A stretch of 64,000 nt of DNA. Source: Microscilla marina ATCC 23134 (lineage in GTDB: Bacteria > Bacteroidota > Bacteroidia > Cytophagales > Microscillaceae). Under the pieces are notes generated by a model that had not been told where the DNA came from, did no database searches, and was given only the letters and a program-made list of their open reading frames with translations. The position numbers and the translations under genes were made by a program. This document shows, piece after piece, positions 28,081 through 36,703 of this stretch; positions within the stretch are counted from its first letter, which is position 1; each line of letters begins with the position of its first letter. Location of the stretch: positions 1 through 64,000 of the forward strand of contig NZ_AAWS01000039.1 of assembly GCF_000169175.1 (NCBI RefSeq). The letters are read 5' to 3'.

Positions 28081-28238
28081 GGAATGGTGAAAAAATAAGT
28101 TACCGAGTTCGGGGGAGAGGTTTTCTTCTAAGGTGCGGCACTTTTTGCAGGCGTAGCCATAGCTACGGCTAAAAAAAGTAACAAAGCATTAGGTGGAAAG
28201 ACTTCCTCTAAACTGAAAAATTATTTTTTGTCCATTCC
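28081..28238. mobile_element. MITE-like repeat, copy B (158 bp, TAA duplications)
   Basis: Terminal repeats GGAATGG (28081) and CCATTCC (28238), with TAA at 28078-28080 and 28239-28241. The inner hairpin is CGTAGC-CATA-GCTACG. Its reverse complement aligns along its whole length with copy A, so the two copies have the same orientation relative to the gene that follows (hutU here, the receptor at A). Confidence 0.85.
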
Positions 28239-28241
28239 TAA

Positions 28242-28402
28242 GTACACTGTAAATTAAGTAAGTTGTCATTTAGTTCGAGTTTATTTTGTTTGCTGGCGAT
28301 CTTTACAAATAGAGCATAGCCAAAGCTACGCGATTTTTGTAAAGAGAAGTCAGAGGGCAAAAGAAGCCGAAAAAAGCATAAGATATTTATTTTACAGTGT
28401 AC
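28242..28402. mobile_element. MITE-like repeat, copy D (161 bp, TAA duplications)
   Basis: A perfect 12-bp terminal repeat GTACACTGTAAA (28242-28253) / TTTACAGTGTAC (28391-28402), with TAA at 28239-28241 and 28403-28405. Inside are a second inverted repeat CTTTACAAA/TTTGTAAAG and the core GCATAGCCAAAGCTACGC shared with copy E. It abuts copy B and shares the TAA between them. Confidence 0.8.
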
Positions 28403-28566
28403 TAAGCAGCAAGTCTTTAGATAATGTAAACTGATGCTGTAAGTGAGCAAATATGTACAAAACTTGTGGCTTGTGGCTCAAAGCTTATCGCTTTAATCTA
28501 TGATTCTCCAAATTTCTTAATATTTTTGATGCTTAACAAGACTATTTTAGGCAACAATTGATAACA

Positions 28567-29445
28567 ATGGGTAATCAAATAGAATTACGACACCTTAAGT
28601 ACTTTTTGGCGGTAGCCGAAGACTTACATTTTAGAAAAGCTGCTGAACGCTTATATATTTCTCAACCAGGGTTGAGTCGCCAAATCAAGCAAATGGAAGA
28701 CGATCTGGGGGTACAGTTGTTTGAGCGTAACAATCGCAAAGTAGGATTGACCCCCGTTGGCTTGTACCTTAAGCAGGAGTTATCTATGGTGGTCAAAAAC
28801 CTGGATGAAGTATTGCAGCACGCCAAACTGATGGAAGAGGGCAAAGAGGGGAGTGTTACGCTAGGGTATGTGGGGTCAGCTATGCAAAATATTATTCCTG
28901 AATTGCTCATTAAATTTCGTGAAATTCACCCCACCATTCGTTTTAGCCTGAACGAAATGAATAATACAGGGCAGGTCAAAGCTTTGCTCAACAAAGAGAT
29001 AGATGTGGGCTTTGTCAGGCTCAATCAAGTACCCGAAGACTTAGCGCTTCGCCCGGTGCTCAACGATACCTTTACCTTGGTATTGCCCGCCAGTCACCCA
29101 TTAAGTGCCTACAACTTTGAATCTTTACATCAGCTAGAAGGAGAGGAGTTTATTTTGTTTGAGAAAGCATACAGCCCAGTATATTATGAGCGAGTGATGA
29201 GCTTGTTTGAGTATGCAGGCTTTTCCCCTAAAGTATCACATTATACAGTGCACGCCAATACTATTTTCAGGTTGGTAGAAAATCGCTTTGGTGTATCTAT
29301 CATTCCTACTTCGCTCAAAGAAGGTTATGCCATGAATGTAAAGTTTATAGAGTTGCAAGATATTCCCATCAGGGCAGTGCTATCCGTAGTTTGGAATAAG
29401 AAAAACCGCAACCCCACTTTACAAAAAATACTAGAGTTACTTTGA
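28567..29445 (+). CDS. LysR family transcriptional regulator
   Basis: A 292-residue LysR-type regulator. The frame opens at a TTG (28558), but ATG 28567 gives the usual beginning MGNQIELRHLKYFLAVAEDL and is chosen. A winged HTH lies at about residues 5-65 (RKAAERLYISQPGLSRQIKQMEDDLGVQLFER), and a periplasmic-binding-like effector domain from about 90 onward (EGSVTLGYVGSAMQNIIPELL). It is transcribed divergently from hutU across 518 bp that hold two MITE-like repeats. Control of hutU is possible from the layout but not shown. Confidence 0.92.
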   Translation: MGNQIELRHLKYFLAVAEDLHFRKAAERLYISQPGLSRQIKQMEDDLGVQLFERNNRKVGLTPVGLYLKQELSMVVKNLDEVLQHAKLMEEGKEGSVTLGYVGSAMQNIIPELLIKFREIHPTIRFSLNEMNNTGQVKALLNKEIDVGFVRLNQVPEDLALRPVLNDTFTLVLPASHPLSAYNFESLHQLEGEEFILFEKAYSPVYYERVMSLFEYAGFSPKVSHYTVHANTIFRLVENRFGVSIIPTSLKEGYAMNVKFIELQDIPIRAVLSVVWNKKNRNPTLQKILELL

Positions 29446-30003
29446 CCCATTGCCAAGTCACCCAAACGGGAGAGTTGGGTAGCAAAACAAGTATGATGAC
29501 CAGTACTCGTTTGGATAAATAAAAGTAGTAAAACCACATTTCATTTGCTTCAAACAGTTGGCATAATCAATGGTAAAGAAGGTTGTTTTGTGTAAGTATA
29601 ATATGTGATTTAAAACGTGTTTTTAACGACTAATTACTTTGTTAAAATTTGGTGGCTACGGTGCTTTTATATAATTTGTTTGGTTTTCGGTGTATTTTTT
29701 TTGTTTTTTTCATAGCCCTGTAATGTTTACCTTTTTTTTGAACTGTTATCTGTTTGTTTATTGATAAGGTTTTTGTATAAGTTGTTGATATATATTCTTT
29801 TATAAAAAATAATATTTGTTGATAAATAAGTTATTTGTGCCTGGTGTCACGTAATTGTATACCTGTTTTTTGTTAGACAATTCCTCTTGTATACCTTTTG
29901 TATACCCATCCAAATTTCGTAAACTCATTCTTTTTCCCTACTTTCATTCCTAGCAATTATCCTTTTAATTCCAATTTTATTACACAATTTTAAATCATTT
30001 TGC
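29446..30003. promoter_or_regulatory. Intergenic leader of the giant T9SS protein with three TGTATACC motifs
   Basis: This very AT-rich 558-bp stretch has no credible ORF. TGTATACC occurs at 29856-29863, 29888-29895 and 29899-29906; the last two are 11 bp apart (one helical turn). Position before a long secreted-protein gene suggests regulator sites, but this is inference. Confidence 0.3.
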
Positions 30004-33000
30004 ATGAATCGTATTATTACTTCTAATTGGGTGTATACCCTTTTGGTACTTGGCATGTTTGTGCTTGTGCCTGGCGTAAATGCCCAACAAAAAAAGGTGA
30101 AAAGAGAAGGCAATCCTGCTGTAAAAGCAGCCTATGAACTCAACCTTTTGAAAGATCCAAAAACCGGAAAAATACCGGAAAACATCAGGACAAAAGAGCT
30201 TACCTACGTACTGTCTACCCCATCACTTAAAAAATCTGATAAAAATCAAAGAGTAACCGCTGCCAATTGGAACCGTCGCGGACCTTACAATGTAGGGGGG
30301 CGTACGCGTGCACTTGCTATTGATCGCTCTAACGAGAACGTGATTTTAGCAGGTGGTGTTTCAGGTGGTATGTGGCGCTCTACCAATGGTGGTGCCTCGT
30401 GGACTCAAACTACTGGTGCTTCACAGCTGAAAAGCGTAACTGATGTTTATCAAGATCCCAACAATACCAACATATGGTATTATGTAACGGGCGAGATTGT
30501 AGGCAACTCTGCTTCGGGTGGAGGTGCTGCTTTCCGTGGAAACGGTGTGTTTAAATCTACCGATGGTGGACTTACTTGGGTAAGCTTAGCGGCTACCTCA
30601 GCTGATCCTACTGTTTTTACAGGTGGTTTGCAGTATAGCTTGCGTGTAAGGGTAGACCCTACCAATAGTGATGTATATGTAGCTGCTTTTGACGGTATTT
30701 ACCGTTCTACCAATGGAGGTACAAGCTTTACGAATGTATTGAGCGCTCCAGATGCACGCTATACAGACCTTGAAATTAGTGCTACCGGAGTAATTTATGC
30801 TACTATAGGCAGCAACAGTACCAGTACCAACAAAGGGGTATTTAAGTCTACCAATGGAACTTCTTGGAGCAATATTACTCCTTCATTGGCAGCGGGCTAC
30901 CAACGAATCGTATTGGATGTGGCGCCTTCCAACGAAAACATTGTTTATGTTTTTGCCAACACTCCTGGAGCGGGTACCAACGACCACCAGGTATTTTATT
31001 CCTCTAACGCTGGTTCAAGCTGGACAAACCGTTCAAGCAACCTGCCTGCTTATGGTGGAAGCGTAGGAAACTTGTCGCAAGGTTCTTATAACCAATACCT
31101 CAAAATTAAGCCTGATAATCCAAACGTAGTATTTATAGGTAGCACCAACCTTTACCGTACTACCAATGGTTTTACCAGTACAGGAGGCAACACCTGGGTT
31201 GGAGGCTACTCTCCAGCAAATAATGTGTCTACTTATGACAACCACCACCCCGACAACCACTCTTTGGTTTTTTATCCATCTAACCCCGCAAGAATGCTTA
31301 CCGGACACGATGGTGGGATTAGCCGTACGGAAAACAACCTTGCCAACAGTGCTGGTACATTCCCTGTTAGCTGGACTTCATTAAGCAATGGGTATTATAC
31401 TACTCAAATATATGGGATAGCCATTGACCCTGAAACTGCCAACGATTCTCGTTTAATGGTTGGTTTGCAAGACAACGGTAAGTGGACAGCCACTTCTTTT
31501 TCTGGTACGTCTAACTGGGGCGAAGAGCGTGCCGGAGGTGATGGTTGTTATGTAGCCATTGTAGCTGGTCAAGACATTCGCTATACCAGTACTCAAAACG
31601 GTAATATTTTACGTTTTGAAGGACCTAATATTGAAAACCCAAGTGATGCAGATGGTATTCAGCCTTCTTCGGCTACTAATCAAATGTTTGTAAATCCATT
31701 TATTTTAGACAAAGCCGATCAGAACATTATGTATTACCCAGCGGGCAATCGTATCTGGAGAAACACTAACCTAAGTGCTATCAACAGTGGATACACCTTT
31801 AGTGGAACCAATACTGGATGGACCAACCTTACTGGCTCTGATGCTGGGCTTACGGCTGCTGAGCTTGAAAATAGACAGGCTATTTCTGCACTGGATGTAT
31901 CTAAGAACAATGCTGCCCATGTGTTGTATTACGGAACAAGTACAGGTAAACTATTTCGTTTAGATAATGCCCATACTGGCAACCCTTCTAAAGTAGATAT
32001 TTATACTGGTAAAGGCTTTCCAGCCGATGCTTACGTAAGTGGTATTGCAGTAGACCCTAATAACTCTAACAATGTAGTGGTGGTTTTTTCTAACTATCAG
32101 GTAAAAAGTGTTTTCTACTCTACCAATGCTGGTTCTAGTTGGACAGACATTAGCGGTAACCTTGAGCAAAATTCTGATGGTTCAGGAAACGGTCCTTCAG
32201 TGCGCTGGGCAGAAATCCACCGCGATTCTAACGGAGGAACTGTATATTTGGTAGGTACCAGTACTGGACTTTACTCTACAGAAACTCTAAATGGTACTGC
32301 TACTACCTGGACTCAGGAAGGACCTAACACCATTGGAAATGTACCTGTAGTAATGATTGAAGGTCGCAGTGTAGACAACCTGGTAGCAGTAGGAACTCAC
32401 GGAGTAGGTGCTTTTAGCGCTACTGTAACTGCCGCTGCACCTGCTTGTGGTACTCCTAGTAGCTTGGCTTCTTCTAATGTAGCTCAAACTACAGCAACCT
32501 TGAACTGGGGTGCAGTGAGTGGTGCCAATAACTATGATGTTCGCTATCGTGTACAAGGTACTTCTACCTGGACCAACGTAAATGGAGTAAGTGGTACTTC
32601 TACCAACCTTTCAGGCTTGACCGGAAGCACCAACTATGAAGCACAAGTAAGAGCCAATTGTAGCGCTGGAGCAAGCAACTATTCAGGATCGACTACTTTT
32701 ACTACCTCTGCTACACCTGCTGCTTGCATTACTACTTTCCCTTACAGTGAAAGTTTTGAAACTGGTTTGGGTGGCTGGATCCAGTCTTCTTCTGATGACG
32801 CAGACTTTACTCGTTTATCAGGGGCTACCGGATCAAGTGATACTGGTCCTGCCAGTGCAAATGATGGTTCTTTTTATGTATATGTAGAGGCTTCTAACCC
32901 TAACTTCCCAAGCAAAACGGCTACCTTGATTAGCCCTTGCTTTGATCTTTCGGCAACCAATAATCCAACGTTTACATTTGACTACCACATGTACGGATCT

Positions 33001-34551
33001 CAGGTAAATAACCTAAAAGCCGAGGTAAGTACTAATGAAGGAGCAAGTTGGACTCAAATATTTACTAAATCAGGCAATCAAGGCAATAACTGGTTCAACG
33101 AGTCAATTGATGTAAATGCTTATAAGGGTGCCAATGTATCGTTTAGGTTTACTGTAACTACTGGTGCCAACGCCAGCAACGGATGGCAAAGTGATATAGC
33201 CATTGATAATATCAAGGTAGAAACTGGCTCGACTGGTGGTGGCAGCTGTGTATCATCTATTACTACCTTTCCTTATATCGAAAGCTTTGAAGCTGGTTTG
33301 GGTGACTGGTCACAATCAACTGGCGACAACATCAACTGGACACGTCAGTCTGGTACTACACCTTCAAGCAGTACTGGTCCTTCTGGTGCAAGTGATGGTG
33401 CTTTCTATTTGTTTACTGAGGCGTCTGGCGATGGTACAGGTTTCCCTGGAAAAATAGCCATCTTAAATGGCCCTTGTTTCAATGTGGCTGCCTTGACCAA
33501 CCCTGAGTTTAGATTTGATTACAATATGAATGGTGCTGCAATGGGTAGCTTGGAACTGCAGGCAAGTACCGATGGAGGTGCTACCTGGAATACCATCTTT
33601 ACTAAGTCTGGAAACCAAGGATCAACTTGGCTTACAGCTACAGTAGACTTTAGTGCTTATAGTAGTGGTGATGTAAAAGTGAGATTTGTAGGTGCTACTG
33701 GTACTAACTACACCAGTGATATTTCAATAGATAACATCATCCTTCAGGGATCAACTTCTACTGGTGGTGGTGGTGCTCCTACTGGCTACTGTGCTTCTTC
33801 TGGCACAAGAGTTAACTATGAATGGATTGACAGGGTGCAAATAGGTACAATTGACAACCAATCGGGTGCCAACGCTGGTGGATACGGTGACTATACTGCT
33901 CAATCAACTGATCTGGTTACTGGAAACAGTGTAAATATTACATTAACTCCTGGCTGGGCTGGTACTCAATACAATGAAGGTTTCACGGTATGGATTGACT
34001 ATAACCGTGATGGAGACTTTGCTGATGCAGGTGAAAGAGTGTTTACCACCAGTAGTGCTTCTACTATTTCTCTTGTTTCAGGAAGCATTACGGTTCCATC
34101 GTCTGCTCAGGCTGGGCTTACCCGTATGAGAGTATCTATGGAGTACAACAGTGTGCCTAACGACCCTTGTGCTACCATAGGTGACGGAGAGGTTGAAGAC
34201 TACATTGTAAACATTGTACCCGGAAGCAGTGCAGCAGGTATAAACAGTAAGGCGGCTACTACAGTAGTAAACACTACTTACAATCCTGAAGGGATAAAAC
34301 AAGTATATGCTACTTCATTCCCTAACCCAACCACGCGCTTTACTACAGTAAAAGTACAAGCTGCCATTGGAACCAACGTGAAAATGTTGATGACAGATGT
34401 GAATGGGGTAGGCCTAATCAGCCGAGACCGTACTTCTGAGACTGGTGTTGTAGAAGAAGAGTTTGATATTTCTAAGTTCAGTAAAGGGCTGTATATCATT
34501 AAAGTATGGACAGTAAACGGCAATAAAACTTTGAAAATAATGAAGCAATAA
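30004..34551 (+). CDS. Giant secreted BNR/sortilin-type propeller protein with Fn3, MAM-like, GEVED and T9SS domains
   Basis: A 1515-residue surface or secreted protein. In order: signal peptide (VPGVNAQ, about 28); a large beta-propeller region with repeated BNR/sortilin-like motifs (GGMWRSTNGGASW, GVFKSTDGGLTW, VFYSTNAGSSW) to about 810; one Fn3 domain (about 820-900); two related MAM/jelly-roll-like domains (about 910-1080 and 1085-1255, each starting ITTFPY then SFE, with GLG); a GEVED domain ending GEVEDYIVNI (about 1260-1400); and a T9SS type A domain at the end. No catalytic motif is seen, so adhesion or binding is likelier than enzymatic action. The Fn3 and GEVED modules are very close to those of the subtilase at 4614. 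Confidence 0.9.
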   Translation: MNRIITSNWVYTLLVLGMFVLVPGVNAQQKKVKREGNPAVKAAYELNLLKDPKTGKIPENIRTKELTYVLSTPSLKKSDKNQRVTAANWNRRGPYNVGGRTRALAIDRSNENVILAGGVSGGMWRSTNGGASWTQTTGASQLKSVTDVYQDPNNTNIWYYVTGEIVGNSASGGGAAFRGNGVFKSTDGGLTWVSLAATSADPTVFTGGLQYSLRVRVDPTNSDVYVAAFDGIYRSTNGGTSFTNVLSAPDARYTDLEISATGVIYATIGSNSTSTNKGVFKSTNGTSWSNITPSLAAGYQRIVLDVAPSNENIVYVFANTPGAGTNDHQVFYSSNAGSSWTNRSSNLPAYGGSVGNLSQGSYNQYLKIKPDNPNVVFIGSTNLYRTTNGFTSTGGNTWVGGYSPANNVSTYDNHHPDNHSLVFYPSNPARMLTGHDGGISRTENNLANSAGTFPVSWTSLSNGYYTTQIYGIAIDPETANDSRLMVGLQDNGKWTATSFSGTSNWGEERAGGDGCYVAIVAGQDIRYTSTQNGNILRFEGPNIENPSDADGIQPSSATNQMFVNPFILDKADQNIMYYPAGNRIWRNTNLSAINSGYTFSGTNTGWTNLTGSDAGLTAAELENRQAISALDVSKNNAAHVLYYGTSTGKLFRLDNAHTGNPSKVDIYTGKGFPADAYVSGIAVDPNNSNNVVVVFSNYQVKSVFYSTNAGSSWTDISGNLEQNSDGSGNGPSVRWAEIHRDSNGGTVYLVGTSTGLYSTETLNGTATTWTQEGPNTIGNVPVVMIEGRSVDNLVAVGTHGVGAFSATVTAAAPACGTPSSLASSNVAQTTATLNWGAVSGANNYDVRYRVQGTSTWTNVNGVSGTSTNLSGLTGSTNYEAQVRANCSAGASNYSGSTTFTTSATPAACITTFPYSESFETGLGGWIQSSSDDADFTRLSGATGSSDTGPASANDGSFYVYVEASNPNFPSKTATLISPCFDLSATNNPTFTFDYHMYGSQVNNLKAEVSTNEGASWTQIFTKSGNQGNNWFNESIDVNAYKGANVSFRFTVTTGANASNGWQSDIAIDNIKVETGSTGGGSCVSSITTFPYIESFEAGLGDWSQSTGDNINWTRQSGTTPSSSTGPSGASDGAFYLFTEASGDGTGFPGKIAILNGPCFNVAALTNPEFRFDYNMNGAAMGSLELQASTDGGATWNTIFTKSGNQGSTWLTATVDFSAYSSGDVKVRFVGATGTNYTSDISIDNIILQGSTSTGGGGAPTGYCASSGTRVNYEWIDRVQIGTIDNQSGANAGGYGDYTAQSTDLVTGNSVNITLTPGWAGTQYNEGFTVWIDYNRDGDFADAGERVFTTSSASTISLVSGSITVPSSAQAGLTRMRVSMEYNSVPNDPCATIGDGEVEDYIVNIVPGSSAAGINSKAATTVVNTTYNPEGIKQVYATSFPNPTTRFTTVKVQAAIGTNVKMLMTDVNGVGLISRDRTSETGVVEEEFDISKFSKGLYIIKVWTVNGNKTLKIMKQ

Positions 34552-34583
34552 CTTGCCAGGTTTTAATGCATAATTAAATATTT

Positions 34584-34620
34584 AAGGCTAAAAATCCACT
34601 GGGATTTTTAGCCTTTTTTA
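34584..34620 (+). terminator. Strong intrinsic terminator after giant T9SS protein
   Basis: A perfect 14-bp stem AAGGCTAAAAATCC (34584-34597) / GGATTTTTAGCCTT (34602-34615), ACTG loop, and a T run. The remaining bases to 34941 show no gene I accept; a 78-codon frame at 34650 looks non-coding. Confidence 0.9.
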
Positions 34621-34941
34621 TTGTGATAAATAGCGATTTTACATAACTTGTGACTGCTTGTTTGGAAATAATAAAACCTGATAAAAAACAACGCTTCATT
34701 TTTGTGGATTTGATGGGTGTGTATGAATCAAATACCATAAATAATTACGCCTTAGAACGATGCTTTTTTATAAAAACCAATTTTATCTTGGGTAAATTTT
34801 TATATTTGCCAAACAAAATATTCGATACGTTAAGAGGTAACTCTCAAACAATGGCAGTGCGATTTATGCCTAACTATACTAGGTGATTTTCAATTGATTT
34901 ATAATAAATTGATGAGTTTGAGATCCTCATTAAAGCCAATT

Positions 34942-36603
34942 ATGAAGTATACTATATCTTTAATATGTTTTTTATTTGCTATCACTTCCCACAGTTTATC
35001 AGCCCAAAACAAGGAGGTCGATAGTTTGCTAATTGTTCTTAAAAAAAATAAAGGTTCTGTAGATTCTGCCCGGGTAGATTTATTGAACAGAATCGCCTAC
35101 CTGCTTACAAGAGTAGACCCTCAAAAAGCAAGAAATTATTGTAATCAATCTATTGATCTGGCAAAGAAGGTAAAATACTCGGCAGGCGTGGGCAGGGCAT
35201 ACCATGTGATGGGGTTGGCTTATTATAGAAATGGCAACGGGCAAGAAGCCATTAAACCGTTGGTTGAGTCAGTGAAAATAAACGAAAAATTGGGCAATGA
35301 AGTACAACTGGCATCATCATTTAACCTACTCGCCACAGTATTTTTGCTCAATATCAAAAACTTCGACAAAGCAAGAACTTATTATAACAAAGCACTTCAA
35401 TTATCAAAAAAGCTAAACAACAAAGCATTGGCCAACCGCTTGCAAAACAACATAGGTCTTACTTACTCCTGGCAAAATAAACACGGCGAAGCTCGTAGTA
35501 TGTTCGAAAAAGCTTTGAAAGGTTACAAAGAGCTCAAGAAGCGTTCTGGCGAATCAAAAGCCTTGAATAATATAGGCGATACTTATGAGTCGGAAGGAGA
35601 CTACAAAAAAGCCCTTGAGTTTTATAACAAGTCGCTTGCTATAGAGCGTGAGATCAAAGGTAGTCCTAGAGGAATGGCCACTACTTTGTCGAACGTGGGG
35701 TCGGTACATGTAAAACTGAAGAACTATGACAAAGCCGAAGAAGTACTTCAGGAAGCCTTGACAATGGCAGAAAAGGTAACGGCCAAAGAAGAGGAAAAAG
35801 AAGTGTATGAGGTATACGCCCAACTGTATGAAGCCAAGGGGGTGGCAAACAAAGCCCTGAAATATTATAAAAAACATTATGCCCTCAAAGACAGCCTTTT
35901 TAACATTGAGAAAAGTCGTCAAATAGCCGAAATAGAAACCAAATACGAAACTGAAAAGAAGGAAAAAGAACTGGCGTTACGAAAAAGTGAAATTGTACAA
36001 AAAGACAAAGAAATAAGTAGCCAACGTTCTATACTTATAGGTTTACTATTGGTACTTACTGTGGCCTTTTTTATGGTGAGTCGTCAGCGTTTGCGTAACC
36101 GCAAAAACAAAGAAATATTTAAAACCAAAGAAGAACTCATTCAGGCAGAGTTGAAAAACGCTGAACAAGACCTTAAGTTTAAAAATAGAGAGCTGACAAC
36201 ATACGCGCTGCACATTATTCAAAAGAATAATATCTTGACTGAACTCAAAGACTCTATCGAGGAGGCAGTAGACGACATATCAGACAAAGAAAGCAAAGGC
36301 CTTTCTAAACTTATCCATTTGATTAATTATAGCTTTAACCTTGACCGTGACTGGCAAGATTTTAAGATAGCTTTTGAACAAGTACACGAAGGTTTCTTTG
36401 ATAAACTACAAAAGCGTTATCCTAATATTAGCCCCAGCGAAATACGCTTATGTTCTTTGTTGCGCTTAAATTTTGCTTCTAAAGAAATAGCCGCCATTAT
36501 GGGTATCTCTCCCGACAGTGTAAAAGTAGCCCGTTATCGTTTGCGTAAAAAACTAGAGTTGAGCCGTAACGATAGCCTGGTAGATTTTATTAGAAACATG
36601 TAA
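34942..36603 (+). CDS. TPR-containing membrane regulator with LuxR-type HTH
   Basis: A 553-residue protein. ATG 34942 starts a signal peptide (MKYTISLICFLFAITSHSLSAQ) and is preferred over in-frame starts at 34894 and 34912. TPR repeats span about 30-330, then come a coiled coil, one transmembrane segment (ILIGLLLVLTVAFFMV, about 373-390), another coiled coil, and a C-terminal LuxR/GerE-like helix-turn-helix (SPSEIRLCSLLRLNFASKEI, AAIMGISPDSVKVARYRLRKK). The layout matches Bacteroidota one-component regulators that sense in the periplasm and may bind DNA from the membrane. It resembles the SpoIIE proteins of this window with the phosphatase replaced by a DNA-binding domain. Confidence 0.85.
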   Translation: MKYTISLICFLFAITSHSLSAQNKEVDSLLIVLKKNKGSVDSARVDLLNRIAYLLTRVDPQKARNYCNQSIDLAKKVKYSAGVGRAYHVMGLAYYRNGNGQEAIKPLVESVKINEKLGNEVQLASSFNLLATVFLLNIKNFDKARTYYNKALQLSKKLNNKALANRLQNNIGLTYSWQNKHGEARSMFEKALKGYKELKKRSGESKALNNIGDTYESEGDYKKALEFYNKSLAIEREIKGSPRGMATTLSNVGSVHVKLKNYDKAEEVLQEALTMAEKVTAKEEEKEVYEVYAQLYEAKGVANKALKYYKKHYALKDSLFNIEKSRQIAEIETKYETEKKEKELALRKSEIVQKDKEISSQRSILIGLLLVLTVAFFMVSRQRLRNRKNKEIFKTKEELIQAELKNAEQDLKFKNRELTTYALHIIQKNNILTELKDSIEEAVDDISDKESKGLSKLIHLINYSFNLDRDWQDFKIAFEQVHEGFFDKLQKRYPNISPSEIRLCSLLRLNFASKEIAAIMGISPDSVKVARYRLRKKLELSRNDSLVDFIRNM

Positions 36604-36645
36604 CTGTATCGATTTATTACCTGTAACCAAGTTTTTTTGAGTAAA

Positions 36646-36676
36646 AAAGGCAGAATGAAAAATACCCCCTGCCTTT
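36646..36676. terminator. Weak terminator between convergent genes
   Basis: An 8-bp stem AAAGGCAG (36646-36653) / CTGCCTTT (36669-36676) with a 15-nt loop, between the TPR/LuxR gene and the von Willebrand gene. Confidence 0.45.
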
Positions 36677-36703
36677 CAAATTAGTCAGATATTAGTAGTT
36701 GTA

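Noticed and set aside
28238-28450. 70-codon minus-strand frame
   Set aside because: It spans MITE copy D and its flanks; composition is that of the repeat, not of a protein.
34650-34886. 78-codon plus-strand frame after the giant T9SS gene
   Set aside because: Starts right after a strong terminator, and its composition is non-coding in character with no motif.
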